A stretch of 64,000 nucleotides of DNA from Variovorax saccharolyticus. Its GTDB lineage: Bacteria; Pseudomonadota; Gammaproteobacteria; Burkholderiales; Burkholderiaceae_C. The stretch spans positions 248,001-312,000 of the forward strand of contig NZ_JASZYT010000006.1 of assembly GCF_030316765.1 (NCBI RefSeq). The letters are read 5' to 3'. How positions within the stretch are numbered: the first letter of the stretch is position 1; every line of letters starts with the position of its first letter. The notes under the pieces are model-generated. The model saw nothing but the letters and a program-made list of their open reading frames with translations, was not told where the DNA came from and did no database searches. Of the stretch, positions 42,338-50,113 are shown one piece after another. A program made the position numbers and the translations under genes.

Positions 42338-43233
42338 AGGCGCTGCAGCGCCTCGCGGTACTTGGCCGCCGTCTTCTCGATCACCTCGGCCGGCAGCCGC
42401 GGCGCCGGCGGCGTCTTGTCCCAGGGCTTGCCGTTGATCTTCGTGGCCTCCAGCCAGTCGCGCACGAACTGCTTGTCGTAGCTCGGCGGATTGGCGCCGG
42501 CGGCCAGCGCCGCCTCGTAGCCCTCGACCGGCCAGTAGCGCGAGCTGTCGGGGGTCAGCACCTCGTCCATCAACACCAGCGTGCCGGCCTCGTCGAGGCC
42601 GAACTCGAACTTGGTGTCGGCGATGATCATTCCCTTGGTCAGCGCGATCTCGGCGGCGGCCTCGTAGATCGCGATGCTGGTCTCGCGGATCTGCTGCGCC
42701 AGCGCCGGGCCGACCACCTCGACCACCTTGTCGTAGCTGATGTTCTCGTCGTGCGCGCCCGCCGCGGCCTTGGCCGCCGGCGTGAAGATCGGCCGCGGCA
42801 GCTTGCTGGCGTTGGTCAGGCCCTCGGGCAGCGGCACGCCGCAGACCGCGCGGTTCTCCTGGTATTCCTTCCAGCCGCTGCCGGCCAGGTAGCCGCGCAC
42901 CACGGCCTCGACCGGGATCGGCGTCAGGCGCTTGACCAGCATCGAGCGGCCCTCGACCTGGGGCACCTCCTCGGGCGTCACCACGCTCTCGGGGGCGTCG
43001 CCGGTGAGATGGTTCGGGCACAGGTGGCCGAGCCGGTCGAACCACCAGAGCGCCATCTGCGTGAGGATCACGCCCTTGCCCGGAATCGGCTCGCCCATGA
43101 TGACGTCGAAAGCCGAGAGACGATCGCTCGCGACCATCAGGATGCGGTCATTGCCGACCGCATAGTTGTCGCGCACCTTGCCGCGCGCCAGCAGCGGAAG
43201 GCTTTGGATGGAGGAGGTATGGACGGTGGTCAT
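42328..43233 (-). CDS. purC: SAICAR synthase
   Basis: A 301-aa enzyme that joins CAIR and aspartate to SAICAR with ATP. The N-terminal LLARGKVRDNYAVG is the nucleotide-binding signature. MVASDRLSAFDVIMGEPIPGKG, VEAVVRGYLAGSGWKEYQ and LADTKFEFGLDE-type elements (here IIADTKFEFGLDEAG) complete the family pattern. The length fits the longer type found in betaproteobacteria and fungi. It follows fba after a strong terminator, so it probably has its own promoter in that gap. Confidence 0.97.
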   Translation of the reverse strand: MTTVHTSSIQSLPLLARGKVRDNYAVGNDRILMVASDRLSAFDVIMGEPIPGKGVILTQMALWWFDRLGHLCPNHLTGDAPESVVTPEEVPQVEGRSMLVKRLTPIPVEAVVRGYLAGSGWKEYQENRAVCGVPLPEGLTNASKLPRPIFTPAAKAAAGAHDENISYDKVVEVVGPALAQQIRETSIAIYEAAAEIALTKGMIIADTKFEFGLDEAGTLVLMDEVLTPDSSRYWPVEGYEAALAAGANPPSYDKQFVRDWLEATKINGKPWDKTPPAPRLPAEVIEKTAAKYREALQRLTG

Positions 43234-43295
43234 GGCGAAATGGATGAAGCGGGGCGGGTGACGCCGGAGATTGTGCGCGCCCTGCGGCCGGCGCA

Positions 43296-43322
43296 GAAAA
43301 AAGCCACCGCGAAGGTGGCTTT
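43296..43322 (-). terminator. Rho-independent terminator after fba
   Basis: On the minus strand the fba stop is followed by a perfect nine-pair stem: AAAGCCACC, loop TTCGC, GGTGGCTTT, then TTT and C. The stem arms are 43314-43322 and 43300-43308. It closes the pgk-pyk-fba unit and separates it from purC. Confidence 0.88.
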
Positions 43323-43339
43323 CAGGCGCAAGCGAAGGG

Positions 43340-44404
43340 TCAGACCACTTGTTGCGCGAGCTCGCCCTTGGCGTACTTGGCGGCGACCACCTGCAGGGTG
43401 TCGCCCTTGATCTTCGGGCCCTGGCCTTCGCAGCCGAACTCGAGGTAGCGCTGCTTGCAGATCAGGCGCGCGGCTTCGCGCGCCGGCTTGAGCCATTCGC
43501 GGGCGTCGAACTTCTCGGGGTTCTCGGCCAGGAACTTGCGCACCGCGCCGGTCATCGCCAGGCGGATGTCGGTGTCGATGTTGATCTTGCGCACGCCGTG
43601 CTTGATGGCTTCCTGGATTTCCTTGACCGGAACGCCGTAGGTTTCCTTCATGTTGCCGCCGTACTGGCGGATGATCGCCAGCAGCTCCTGCGGCACGCTC
43701 GACGAGCCGTGCATCACAAGGTGGGTGTTCGGGATGCGGCGGTGGATTTCCTTGATGCGGTCGATCGCCAGGATGTCGCCGGTGGGCTCGCGGGTGAACT
43801 TGTAGGCGCCGTGGCTGGTGCCGATGGCGATCGCCAGGGCGTCGATCTGGGTGCGCTTGACGAAGTCGGCGGCCTGCTCGGGGTCGGTCAGCAGCTGCTC
43901 GCGCGTCATCGTGTCGTCTGTGCCGTGGCCGTCTTCCTTGTCGCCCTTCATGGTCTCGAGCGAGCCCAGGCAGCCGAGTTCGCCCTCGACCGTGACGCCG
44001 ACCTTGTGCGCCATGTCGGCCACCTTGCGCGTCACGTCGACGTTGTAGTCGTAGCTGGCGATGGTCTTGCCATCGGCTTCGAGCGAGCCGTCCATCATGA
44101 CCGAGCTGAAGCCGAGGTCGATGGCGCCGCGGCAGACGTCGGGGCTCTGGCCGTGGTCCTGGTGCATCACCAGCGGCACCGTCGGGTAGGCCTCGATCGC
44201 GGCCTGGATGAGGTGCTTGATGAAGGCTTCGCCCGCGTACTTCCGGGCGCCGGCGCTGGCTTGCAGGATGACGGGCGCGCCGACTTCCTTGGCGGCCTCC
44301 ATCACGGCTTGCACCTGTTCGAGATTGTTGACGTTGAAAGCCGGAATGCCGTAGCCGTTGGCGGCGGCATGGTCGAGCAGTTCGCGCATCGAGACGAGTG
44401 CCAT
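43340..44404 (-). CDS. fba: Class II fructose-1,6-bisphosphate aldolase
   Basis: A 354-aa zinc enzyme that splits fructose 1,6-bisphosphate to dihydroxyacetone phosphate and glyceraldehyde 3-phosphate and runs the reverse in gluconeogenesis. MALVSMRELLDHAAANGYGIPAFNVNN is the N-terminal signature. PLVMHQDHGQSP holds zinc-binding histidines, VMMDGSLEADGKT follows, and the HGAYKF and MHGSSSVPQE segments bind zinc and phosphate. It is the Calvin-cycle-like subtype of class II. It follows pyk after 105 bases and ends at a strong terminator. Confidence 0.97.
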   Translation of the reverse strand: MALVSMRELLDHAAANGYGIPAFNVNNLEQVQAVMEAAKEVGAPVILQASAGARKYAGEAFIKHLIQAAIEAYPTVPLVMHQDHGQSPDVCRGAIDLGFSSVMMDGSLEADGKTIASYDYNVDVTRKVADMAHKVGVTVEGELGCLGSLETMKGDKEDGHGTDDTMTREQLLTDPEQAADFVKRTQIDALAIAIGTSHGAYKFTREPTGDILAIDRIKEIHRRIPNTHLVMHGSSSVPQELLAIIRQYGGNMKETYGVPVKEIQEAIKHGVRKINIDTDIRLAMTGAVRKFLAENPEKFDAREWLKPAREAARLICKQRYLEFGCEGQGPKIKGDTLQVVAAKYAKGELAQQVV

Positions 44405-44509
44405 GGAAATACCTCGCGGGAATCTAGGGATGAAGACAAAAGAACTCCCGGGATTCTACCGAGGGCCCCTGTAGGACGGCTCCGATGGCCCTGAGGAATC
44501 TGCGGCGGG

Positions 44510-45958
44510 CTAGCTGACGCGGCAGATTTTCAGCATGTTGGTGCCTCCCGGCGCCCCCATCGGCTCGCCGCAGGTGATCGCGTAGACATCCCCGGCCTGG
44601 ACGAGGCCGCGCTTCTTCAGGTGGGCCTCGGCCTGTTCGAGCGCGGTGTCGCGGTCGCTCTCCGAGTCCATCAGCAGCGGCCGCACGTTGCGGTAGAGCG
44701 CCATCTTGCGCTGGGTCGAGAGGCGCGAGGTCAGCGCGTACATCGGGATATGGGCCCGGTGGCGGCTCATCCACAGCGGGGTGGAACCCGACTCGGTCAG
44801 CGCGACGATCGCCTTGGCGCCCAGGTGGTGCGCCGTGAACAGCGCCCCCATCGCGATCGACTGGTCGATGCGGCTGTAGCTCTTGCCGCTGAAGTCGGCG
44901 TCCAGCTGCAGGTCTTCGGCGGCTTCTGCGGCCTCGCAGATGCGGCTCATCTCCTGCACCGTCTCGAGCGGGTAGCGGCCGGAGGCGGTCTCGGCCGAGA
45001 GCATCACGGCGTCGGTGCCGTCGAGCACCGCGTTGGCGACGTCGCTGACCTCGGCGCGCGTGGGCACCGGGTTGGTGATCATCGACTCCATCATCTGGGT
45101 CGCGGTGATGACCACCTTGTCCATCTCGCGCGCCATTCGGATCATCTTCTTCTGCAGCGCCGGCACCGCGGCATTGCCGACTTCCACGGCCAGGTCGCCG
45201 CGGGCCACCATGATGCCGTCGCTGGCGCGCAGGATCTCCTCGAGCTTGGGGATCGCCTCGGCGCGCTCGATCTTGGCGATCATCCCGGGCTTGTGGCCGA
45301 ACTCGGCCGCCGCCACGTTGCACAGCTGGCGCGCCATCTCCATGTCGGTGGCGGTCTTAGGGAAGCTCACGGCCACGTAGTCGGCCTGGAAGCTCATCGC
45401 GGTCTTGATGTCCTCCATGTCCTTGGCGGTCAGCGCCGGCGCGGTCAGGCCGCCGCCCTGCTTGTTGATGCCCTTGTTGTTGGACAGCTCGCCGCCCAGG
45501 CGCACCGTGGTGTGGACCGCGTCGCCCTTGACCGCGTCGACCGTCAGCACGATCAGGCCGTCGTTCAGCAGCAGGCTGTCGCCGGGCTTGACGTCGCGCG
45601 GCAGGTCCTTGTAGTCGAGGCCCACCGCCTCGACGTCGCCCAGCTCGGTGCGCGAGGCGTCGAGCACGAACCTGGCGCCGGCCTCGAGCCAGACCTTGCC
45701 TTCGGCGAACTTGCCGACCCGGATCTTCGGGCCCTGCAGGTCGGCCATGATCGCGACCTCGCGGCCGCTGCGGCGCGCCGCCTCGCGCACCATCGCGGCC
45801 CGGTCGATGTGGTCCTGCGCGGTGCCGTGGCTGAAATTGAGCCGCACCACGCTGACCTTGTAGTGGATCATCCGTTCGATCAGCTCGATCGTGTTGGTGG
45901 CCGGGCCGAGGGTGGCGACGATCTTGGTGGCATGGCGGGGCAGGCGGGGCGTGCTCAT
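44510..45958 (-). CDS. pyk: Pyruvate kinase
   Basis: A 482-aa enzyme making pyruvate and ATP from phosphoenolpyruvate. The N-terminal TKIVATLGPATNTIELIERM, VVRLNFSHGTAQDH and MADLQGPKIRVGKF are canonical. The catalytic region IAKIERAEAIPKLEEILRASDGIMVARGDLAVEVG and VITATQMMESMITNPVPTRAEV are intact. The C-terminal allosteric domain is shortened at the end (MLKICRVS). Its leader (about 67 bases) consists largely of repeat R1 copy A, which ends a few bases before the AAGGAG ribosome-binding site. Confidence 0.97.
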   Translation of the reverse strand: MSTPRLPRHATKIVATLGPATNTIELIERMIHYKVSVVRLNFSHGTAQDHIDRAAMVREAARRSGREVAIMADLQGPKIRVGKFAEGKVWLEAGARFVLDASRTELGDVEAVGLDYKDLPRDVKPGDSLLLNDGLIVLTVDAVKGDAVHTTVRLGGELSNNKGINKQGGGLTAPALTAKDMEDIKTAMSFQADYVAVSFPKTATDMEMARQLCNVAAAEFGHKPGMIAKIERAEAIPKLEEILRASDGIMVARGDLAVEVGNAAVPALQKKMIRMAREMDKVVITATQMMESMITNPVPTRAEVSDVANAVLDGTDAVMLSAETASGRYPLETVQEMSRICEAAEAAEDLQLDADFSGKSYSRIDQSIAMGALFTAHHLGAKAIVALTESGSTPLWMSRHRAHIPMYALTSRLSTQRKMALYRNVRPLLMDSESDRDTALEQAEAHLKKRGLVQAGDVYAITCGEPMGAPGGTNMLKICRVS

Positions 45959-45974
45959 CTGTGTCTCCTTCTAT

Positions 45975-46030
45975 TCAGTTGGGGACAGAGCAAAAATGAC
46001 TGCGTCATTTCTTGGTCTGCCCCGCAAAGT
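45975..46030 (-). repeat. Hairpin repeat R1, copy A (pyk leader)
   Basis: A 56-base element oriented with pyk. The inner stem on the minus strand is AAATGAC-GCA-GTCATTT, framed by an outer imperfect stem around GGGGCAGA and TCTGTCCCC. Aligned without gaps to copy C (48384-48439), it differs at eight positions. Six of these are three compensated base pairs of the inner stem. Confidence 0.85.
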
Positions 46031-46031
46031 A

Positions 46032-46060
46032 TTTGTATGCCGTACTGTATACACTTTAAA
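46032..46060 (-). promoter_or_regulatory. Candidate pyk promoter with overlapping palindrome
   Basis: On the minus strand TTTAAA (46055-46060) and TACAAA (46032-46037) are separated by exactly 17 bases, a plausible weak sigma-70 pair. Within it lies the inverted repeat TGTATGC (46034-46040), six bases, GTATACA (46047-46053), with six of seven positions matched. TGTATACA-like palindromes are typical of GntR-family operators. Transcription from here would put the whole R1 element in the pyk leader. Confidence 0.4.
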
Positions 46061-46077
46061 GGAGTACCGGAAGAGGT

Positions 46078-47274
46078 TTATCCACCCGCCGCGCGCTTGG
46101 CGAGGATCTCGAAGGCCGGCAGCGTCTTGCCTTCGAGGATTTCCAGGAAGGCGCCGCCACCGGTCGAGATGTAGCCGACCTTGTCCTCGATGCCGTACTT
46201 GGCGATCGCCGCCAGGGTGTCGCCGCCGCCGGCGATCGAGAAGGCCTTGCTGGCGGCGATGGCCTGGGCGATGGTCTTGGTGCCGTTGGCGAAGGCGTCG
46301 AACTCGAACACGCCCACCGGGCCGTTCCAGACGATGGTGCCGGCTTCGCGCAGCTGGGCGGCCAGCAGTTCGGCGGTCTTCGGCCCGATGTCCAGGATCA
46401 GGTCGTCGTCGGCGACGTCGCTGGCGTCCTTGACGGTCGCCGCCGCATCGGCTGCGAAGGTCTTGGCCGTCACCACGTCGACCGGGATCGGCACCGCCGC
46501 GCCGCGCGCGCGCATGGCCTCGATCACGGCCTTCGCCTGGTCGATCAGGTCGGGCTCGGCCAGCGACTTGCCGATCTTCAGGCCGGCGGCCAGCATGAAG
46601 GTGTTGGCGATGCCGCCGCCGACGATCAGCTGGTCGACCTTCTCGGCCAGGCTCTTCAGGATGGTCAGCTTGGTGCTCACCTTGGAGCCGGCGACGATCG
46701 CCACCAGCGGCCGCTGGGGCTGCGCCAAGGCCTTGGTGATGGCATCGATCTCGGCCGCCAGCAGCGGGCCGGCCGAGGCGAGCTTGGCGAACTGGGCGAT
46801 GCCGTAGGTGGTGGCCTCGGCCCGGTGCGCGGTGCCGAAGGCATCGTTGACGTAGATGTCGGTCAGCGCCGCGAGCTTGCGCGAAAGCGCCTCGTCGTTC
46901 TTTTTCTCGCCCTTGTTGAGGCGGCAGTTCTCGAGCAGCACGACCTGGCCCGGCGCGACCTGCACGCCGTCGACCCAGTCCGACACCAGCGGCACCTCGC
47001 GGCCGAGCAGCTCGCCCAGGCGGGCGGCGACCGGCGCCAGCGAATCCTCGGGCTTGAACTGGCCTTCGGTGGGCCGGCCGAGGTGCGAGGTGACCATCAC
47101 GGCAGCGCCGGCGTCGAGCGCCGCGCGGATGCAGGGCACCGAGGCGCGGATGCGGGTGTCCTCGGTGATGCGGCCGCTGTCGTCCTGCGGCACGTTGAGG
47201 TCGGCTCGGATGAAAACGCGCTGGCCGGCGACTTTGCCTTGCGCACAGAGGTCGGTGAATCGAAGGACGTTCAT
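46078..47274 (-). CDS. pgk: Phosphoglycerate kinase
   Basis: A 398-aa enzyme transferring phosphate from 1,3-bisphosphoglycerate to ADP. RVFIRADLNVPQDDSG near the N-terminus, SHLGRPTEG, the basic patch VLLENCRLNKGEKKND, AIVAGSKVSTKLTIL and the C-terminal WNGPVGVFEFDAFANGTK and AGGGDTLAAI nucleotide site are all present. It heads the pgk-pyk-fba glycolytic cluster on the minus strand. A 119-base gap with a candidate promoter separates it from pyk. Confidence 0.98.
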   Translation of the reverse strand: MNVLRFTDLCAQGKVAGQRVFIRADLNVPQDDSGRITEDTRIRASVPCIRAALDAGAAVMVTSHLGRPTEGQFKPEDSLAPVAARLGELLGREVPLVSDWVDGVQVAPGQVVLLENCRLNKGEKKNDEALSRKLAALTDIYVNDAFGTAHRAEATTYGIAQFAKLASAGPLLAAEIDAITKALAQPQRPLVAIVAGSKVSTKLTILKSLAEKVDQLIVGGGIANTFMLAAGLKIGKSLAEPDLIDQAKAVIEAMRARGAAVPIPVDVVTAKTFAADAAATVKDASDVADDDLILDIGPKTAELLAAQLREAGTIVWNGPVGVFEFDAFANGTKTIAQAIAASKAFSIAGGGDTLAAIAKYGIEDKVGYISTGGGAFLEILEGKTLPAFEILAKRAAGG

Positions 47275-47332
47275 GGGTGGCGATCAGGTAACGAAGAAAG
47301 GGGGCCTCGACGGGCAGCGCCCATTGTAGGTT

Positions 47333-48244
47333 TCAGCCCGCGATGCCCGGCTGGTGCGCGAACTGCTGCAGCCGCTCGACGAAGCTCGCCGCCGCCGGCG
47401 ACAGCGAGCGCTTGGCGGCCCCGTAGACGCAGACCTCGCGATGGAAGTCCGGCTGGTCGAGCCGCACCATCTGCAGGCCGTGGGCCCGCACCAGCGAGGC
47501 CGAGTAGGTCGGGCAGACCGTCAGGCCGAGCCCCGAGGCGACCATGCCGAGCGCGGTGGTCATGTACGAGACCTCCTGCGTGGTCGCGCGCAGCATCAGC
47601 TCGCGCGCGTCGGCGGCCAGTTCGGGCAGCACGCGCTGGCGGAAGTCGCGGGTCGGCGCGATGAAGGTGTAGGGGCCGAGCTCGCTCCAGCGCACCTTGC
47701 GCCGGCGCGCGAGCGGGTGGCCGGGCGGGCAGATCAGCCAGTGGCGGTCGCGGAACAGCGTGCGGCGCTCGACCAGCGCGGCATCGACCGCCACGTCCTG
47801 GCCGACCGCCAGCTCGACCTCGCCCGACAACAGGCCGTCGAGCAAATGCTCCGGCAGCGTATCGGCCAGCCGGACGTCGATGTCGGGATGCGCCTCGCGG
47901 TAGGCGGCGATCACGCGCGGCATCAGCGTGCAGGCCATGAGCTGCGGCGCCGCCAGGCGCAGCACGCCCTTCTTCTTGTCGCGCAGGTCGGTGACGCCGG
48001 CCACCGCGCCGGCCAGATCGGCCAGCAGGCGCTGCACCGAGGGCTGGAACTCGCGGCCCGCTTCGGACAGCAGCACGCGCCGCGTGTGGCGATCGAACAG
48101 CTGCACGCCCATCTCGCGCTCGAGCTCCCGCACCAGCACGCTGAGCGCCGACTGGGTCAGGTGAAGCGTCGCGGCGGCGGCGGTGAAGCTGCCGGTCTCG
48201 GCCACGGCGGCGAAGGCGCGCAGCTGGCGCAGGGTCAGATTCAT
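47333..48244 (-). CDS. LysR-family regulator of the second aromatic cluster
   Basis: A 303-aa LysR regulator. The HTH is at residues 3-60 (LTLRQLRAFAAVAETGSFTAAAATLHLTQSALSVLVRELEREMG) and the effector domain follows with LRLAAPQLMACTLMPRVIAAY. It is divergent from the operon starting at 48457 and is its likely activator. The 212-base gap contains a palindrome close to its start codon and two R1 repeats. The 3' end runs convergent to nothing; pgk lies downstream on the same strand, 58 bases away. Confidence 0.93.
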   Translation of the reverse strand: MNLTLRQLRAFAAVAETGSFTAAAATLHLTQSALSVLVRELEREMGVQLFDRHTRRVLLSEAGREFQPSVQRLLADLAGAVAGVTDLRDKKKGVLRLAAPQLMACTLMPRVIAAYREAHPDIDVRLADTLPEHLLDGLLSGEVELAVGQDVAVDAALVERRTLFRDRHWLICPPGHPLARRRKVRWSELGPYTFIAPTRDFRQRVLPELAADARELMLRATTQEVSYMTTALGMVASGLGLTVCPTYSASLVRAHGLQMVRLDQPDFHREVCVYGAAKRSLSPAAASFVERLQQFAHQPGIAG

Positions 48245-48251
48245 GGTCTTA

Positions 48252-48298
48252 CTTCATCAATCGATGAATTTATTTCGATTGAATCATAAGAAGAATCG
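48252..48298. promoter_or_regulatory. Candidate LysR operator region
   Basis: Immediately upstream of the LysR start is the perfect palindrome TTCATC (48253-48258), AATC, GATGAA (48263-48268). A second inverted pair, CGATT (48276-48280) and AATCG (48294-48298), lies 12 bases further. The segment is strikingly AT-rich for this genome. Autoregulation and operon activation by the LysR protein from these sites is an inference. Confidence 0.4.
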
Positions 48299-48319
48299 CG
48301 GCCCAATGCGCAGCTCGTG

Positions 48320-48374
48320 ACCTTGCGGGACAGACCAACAAAACTGCGCAGCAGTTTTTTGCTCTGTCCTCGAC
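48320..48374 (+). repeat. Hairpin repeat R1, copy B
   Basis: The second R1 copy is oriented with the downstream operon. The inner stem is AAACTGC (48341-48347), loop GCA, GCAGTTT (48351-48357), followed by more T, with the outer arms GGACAGA and TCTGTCC. It is slightly less like copy C at its ends. It lies in tandem with copy C, about ten bases apart. Confidence 0.85.
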
Positions 48375-48383
48375 CAACCTGAG

Positions 48384-48439
48384 ACTTTGCGGGACAGACC
48401 AAGAAACTGCGCAGCAGTTTTTGCTCTGTCCTCAACTGA
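48384..48439 (+). repeat. Hairpin repeat R1, copy C
   Basis: A 56-base copy that ends 17 bases before the VOC gene start. The inner stem is AAACTGC (48404-48410), loop GCA, GCAGTTT (48414-48420). Outer arms GGACAGA and TCTGTCC pair perfectly. It matches copy A in length and in distance to the following ribosome-binding site. Confidence 0.85.
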
Positions 48440-48456
48440 CTAAAGAGAGACAGACC

Positions 48457-48999
48457 ATGTCCCACCCTCCACCCGTACCCGTGCGCGGCCTGCACCATTT
48501 CGCCTGGCGCTGCCGCGACAGCGAGGAAACCCGCCGCTTCTACGAAGACCTGCTGGGACTGCCGCTGGTGCACGTGATCAAGAGCGACCACGTGCCGAGC
48601 ACCGGCGAATACTGCCCCTACGTCCACATCTTCTTCCAGATGCGCGACGGCTCGTACATCGCCTTCTTCGACCTCGGCGACGACGTCGCCGCGCTGCCTT
48701 CGCCGAACACGCCGGCCTGGGTCAACCACATCGCGCTGCGCGTCGACTCGGAGGCCGACCTGCTGGCGGCCCAGGCCCGGCTCCAAGCGGCCGGGGTCGA
48801 GGTGCTGGGCCCGACCGACCACCACATCATCGAATCGATCTACTTCTTCGACCCGAACGGCATCCGCGTCGAGCTGACCACGCCGACAGTGCCGCAGGCC
48901 GAGATGGACGCGCATGCGCTGCACGCGCGCGCCGACCTCGATGCCTGGACGCTGCGCAAGGCCGGCCTGCGCGCCGCAGGAAAGGCGCCGCATGCCTGA
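48457..48999 (+). CDS. VOC-superfamily protein, candidate one-domain extradiol dioxygenase
   Basis: A 180-aa vicinal-oxygen-chelate protein. Metal-ligand candidates form the two-His-one-Glu set of extradiol dioxygenases: His14 (LHHFAWRC), His91 (WVNHIALRV) and Glu139 (GIRVELTT). The beta-alpha-beta-beta-beta repeats around residues 11-75 and 88-142 are typical. Glyoxalase or an isomerase is the alternative. It is the first gene of the operon, with a possible AGAGAGA ribosome-binding site, and overlaps the hydrolase gene by eight bases. With a flavin hydroxylase in the same operon, ring cleavage of a catecholic product is plausible but unproved. Confidence 0.8.
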   Translation: MSHPPPVPVRGLHHFAWRCRDSEETRRFYEDLLGLPLVHVIKSDHVPSTGEYCPYVHIFFQMRDGSYIAFFDLGDDVAALPSPNTPAWVNHIALRVDSEADLLAAQARLQAAGVEVLGPTDHHIIESIYFFDPNGIRVELTTPTVPQAEMDAHALHARADLDAWTLRKAGLRAAGKAPHA

Positions 49000-50113
49000 G
49001 CTGCAACTCGCCGTCATCGACGTCAAGCCGGGCGCCTCGCTCGAGAGCCAGTCGGGCCTGCAGATGCTGCGCCCGCGCATCTACGGCGCCTACCAGCAGC
49101 CGGCCGGGCCAAAGAAGATCGCCGCGATCGTGATGCATCCGACCAGCAACTTCATGGGCCACTACCTGATCGGCCCGCTGGCCGCACGCGGCATCTGCTG
49201 CATGGGGCTCAACTCGCGCTACATGGGCAACGACACGGTGCTGCTGATGGAGCGCGCGATCCAGGACCTGGGCGCCGGTGTGCAGTTCCTGCGCGCCGCC
49301 GGCTACGAGAAGGTGCTGCTGGTCGGCAACTCGGGCGGCGCCGCGCTGGCGAGCTTCTACCAGGCGCAGGCCGAGCACCTGACCGCGCACGCCTTTCCCG
49401 ATGGCGACCCGACCCACCTGCACCCGGACGACCTGCCGCCGGTGGACGGCATCGCGCTCTGCGCGGCGCACCTGGGCCGCTCGCGGCTGCTGCGCGACTG
49501 GATCGATCCGTCGGTCACCGACGAGCACGATCCGCTGTCGGTAGCTCCGGAACTCGACATGTACGACGCCCGCCATGCGGTGCCGTACAGCAGCGAGTTC
49601 CTGGCACGCTTCAGTGCCGCCCAGCAGGCGCGGCTCGAACGCATTGAGCACTGGGCGCTCGAGCGGCTGCGCCAGCTGCGCGGCACGCCGGGCGCACCGC
49701 GCGACCAGGCTTTCATCGTCTACCGCACGCATGCCGATCCGCGCTGCGTCGACCTGTCCATCGACACCAACGACCGCGCGCCCGGCAGCGTCTGGGGCGA
49801 TGCGCGGCAGGTCAACTACTCGGCCAACGCGATGGGGCGCACGACCTCGCTGACCGCCTTCCTGTCGCAGTGGTCGTCGCGCTCGCAGGCCGATGGTCCG
49901 ACCAACCTGGCGCGCACCACGGTGCCCAAGCTGCTCCTGACCTATACCGGCGACCAGTCGACCTTCCCGAGCACGCGCGATGCCTGGCTGGCCGCCGGCG
50001 GCGCACGCATCCGCAACGTCGACATCGCCGGCGGCAACCACTACCTGGCGGGCCAGCCGCAGCGGGTGCAGGAAGCCGCCGACGCGATCGCCGAATGGGC
50101 GCACGCGCTGTGA
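48992..50113 (+). CDS. Alpha/beta-hydrolase family protein
   Basis: A 373-aa cytoplasmic hydrolase. Seen are AAIVMHPTSNFMGHYLIGPLAARG (oxyanion side), the nucleophile elbow VLLVGNSGGAALASFY and a late His in IAGGNHYLAGQP near residue 352, with a candidate Asp in LTYTGDQSTFPS. The central cap (about residues 130-270) is large. In the context of a VOC protein and hydroxylase it could act on a ring-cleavage product or on an ester or CoA substrate. It overlaps the VOC gene upstream and the hydroxylase gene downstream, so translation is coupled across all three. Confidence 0.85.
   Translation: MPELQLAVIDVKPGASLESQSGLQMLRPRIYGAYQQPAGPKKIAAIVMHPTSNFMGHYLIGPLAARGICCMGLNSRYMGNDTVLLMERAIQDLGAGVQFLRAAGYEKVLLVGNSGGAALASFYQAQAEHLTAHAFPDGDPTHLHPDDLPPVDGIALCAAHLGRSRLLRDWIDPSVTDEHDPLSVAPELDMYDARHAVPYSSEFLARFSAAQQARLERIEHWALERLRQLRGTPGAPRDQAFIVYRTHADPRCVDLSIDTNDRAPGSVWGDARQVNYSANAMGRTTSLTAFLSQWSSRSQADGPTNLARTTVPKLLLTYTGDQSTFPSTRDAWLAAGGARIRNVDIAGGNHYLAGQPQRVQEAADAIAEWAHAL

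Noticed and set aside
48320..48439. Tandem R1 copies as a transcription attenuator or plain terminator pair
   Set aside because: The inner stem is followed by T, but copy A shows the same element in a leader where a terminator would silence pyk; the family-wide covariation fits a repeat or leader element better.
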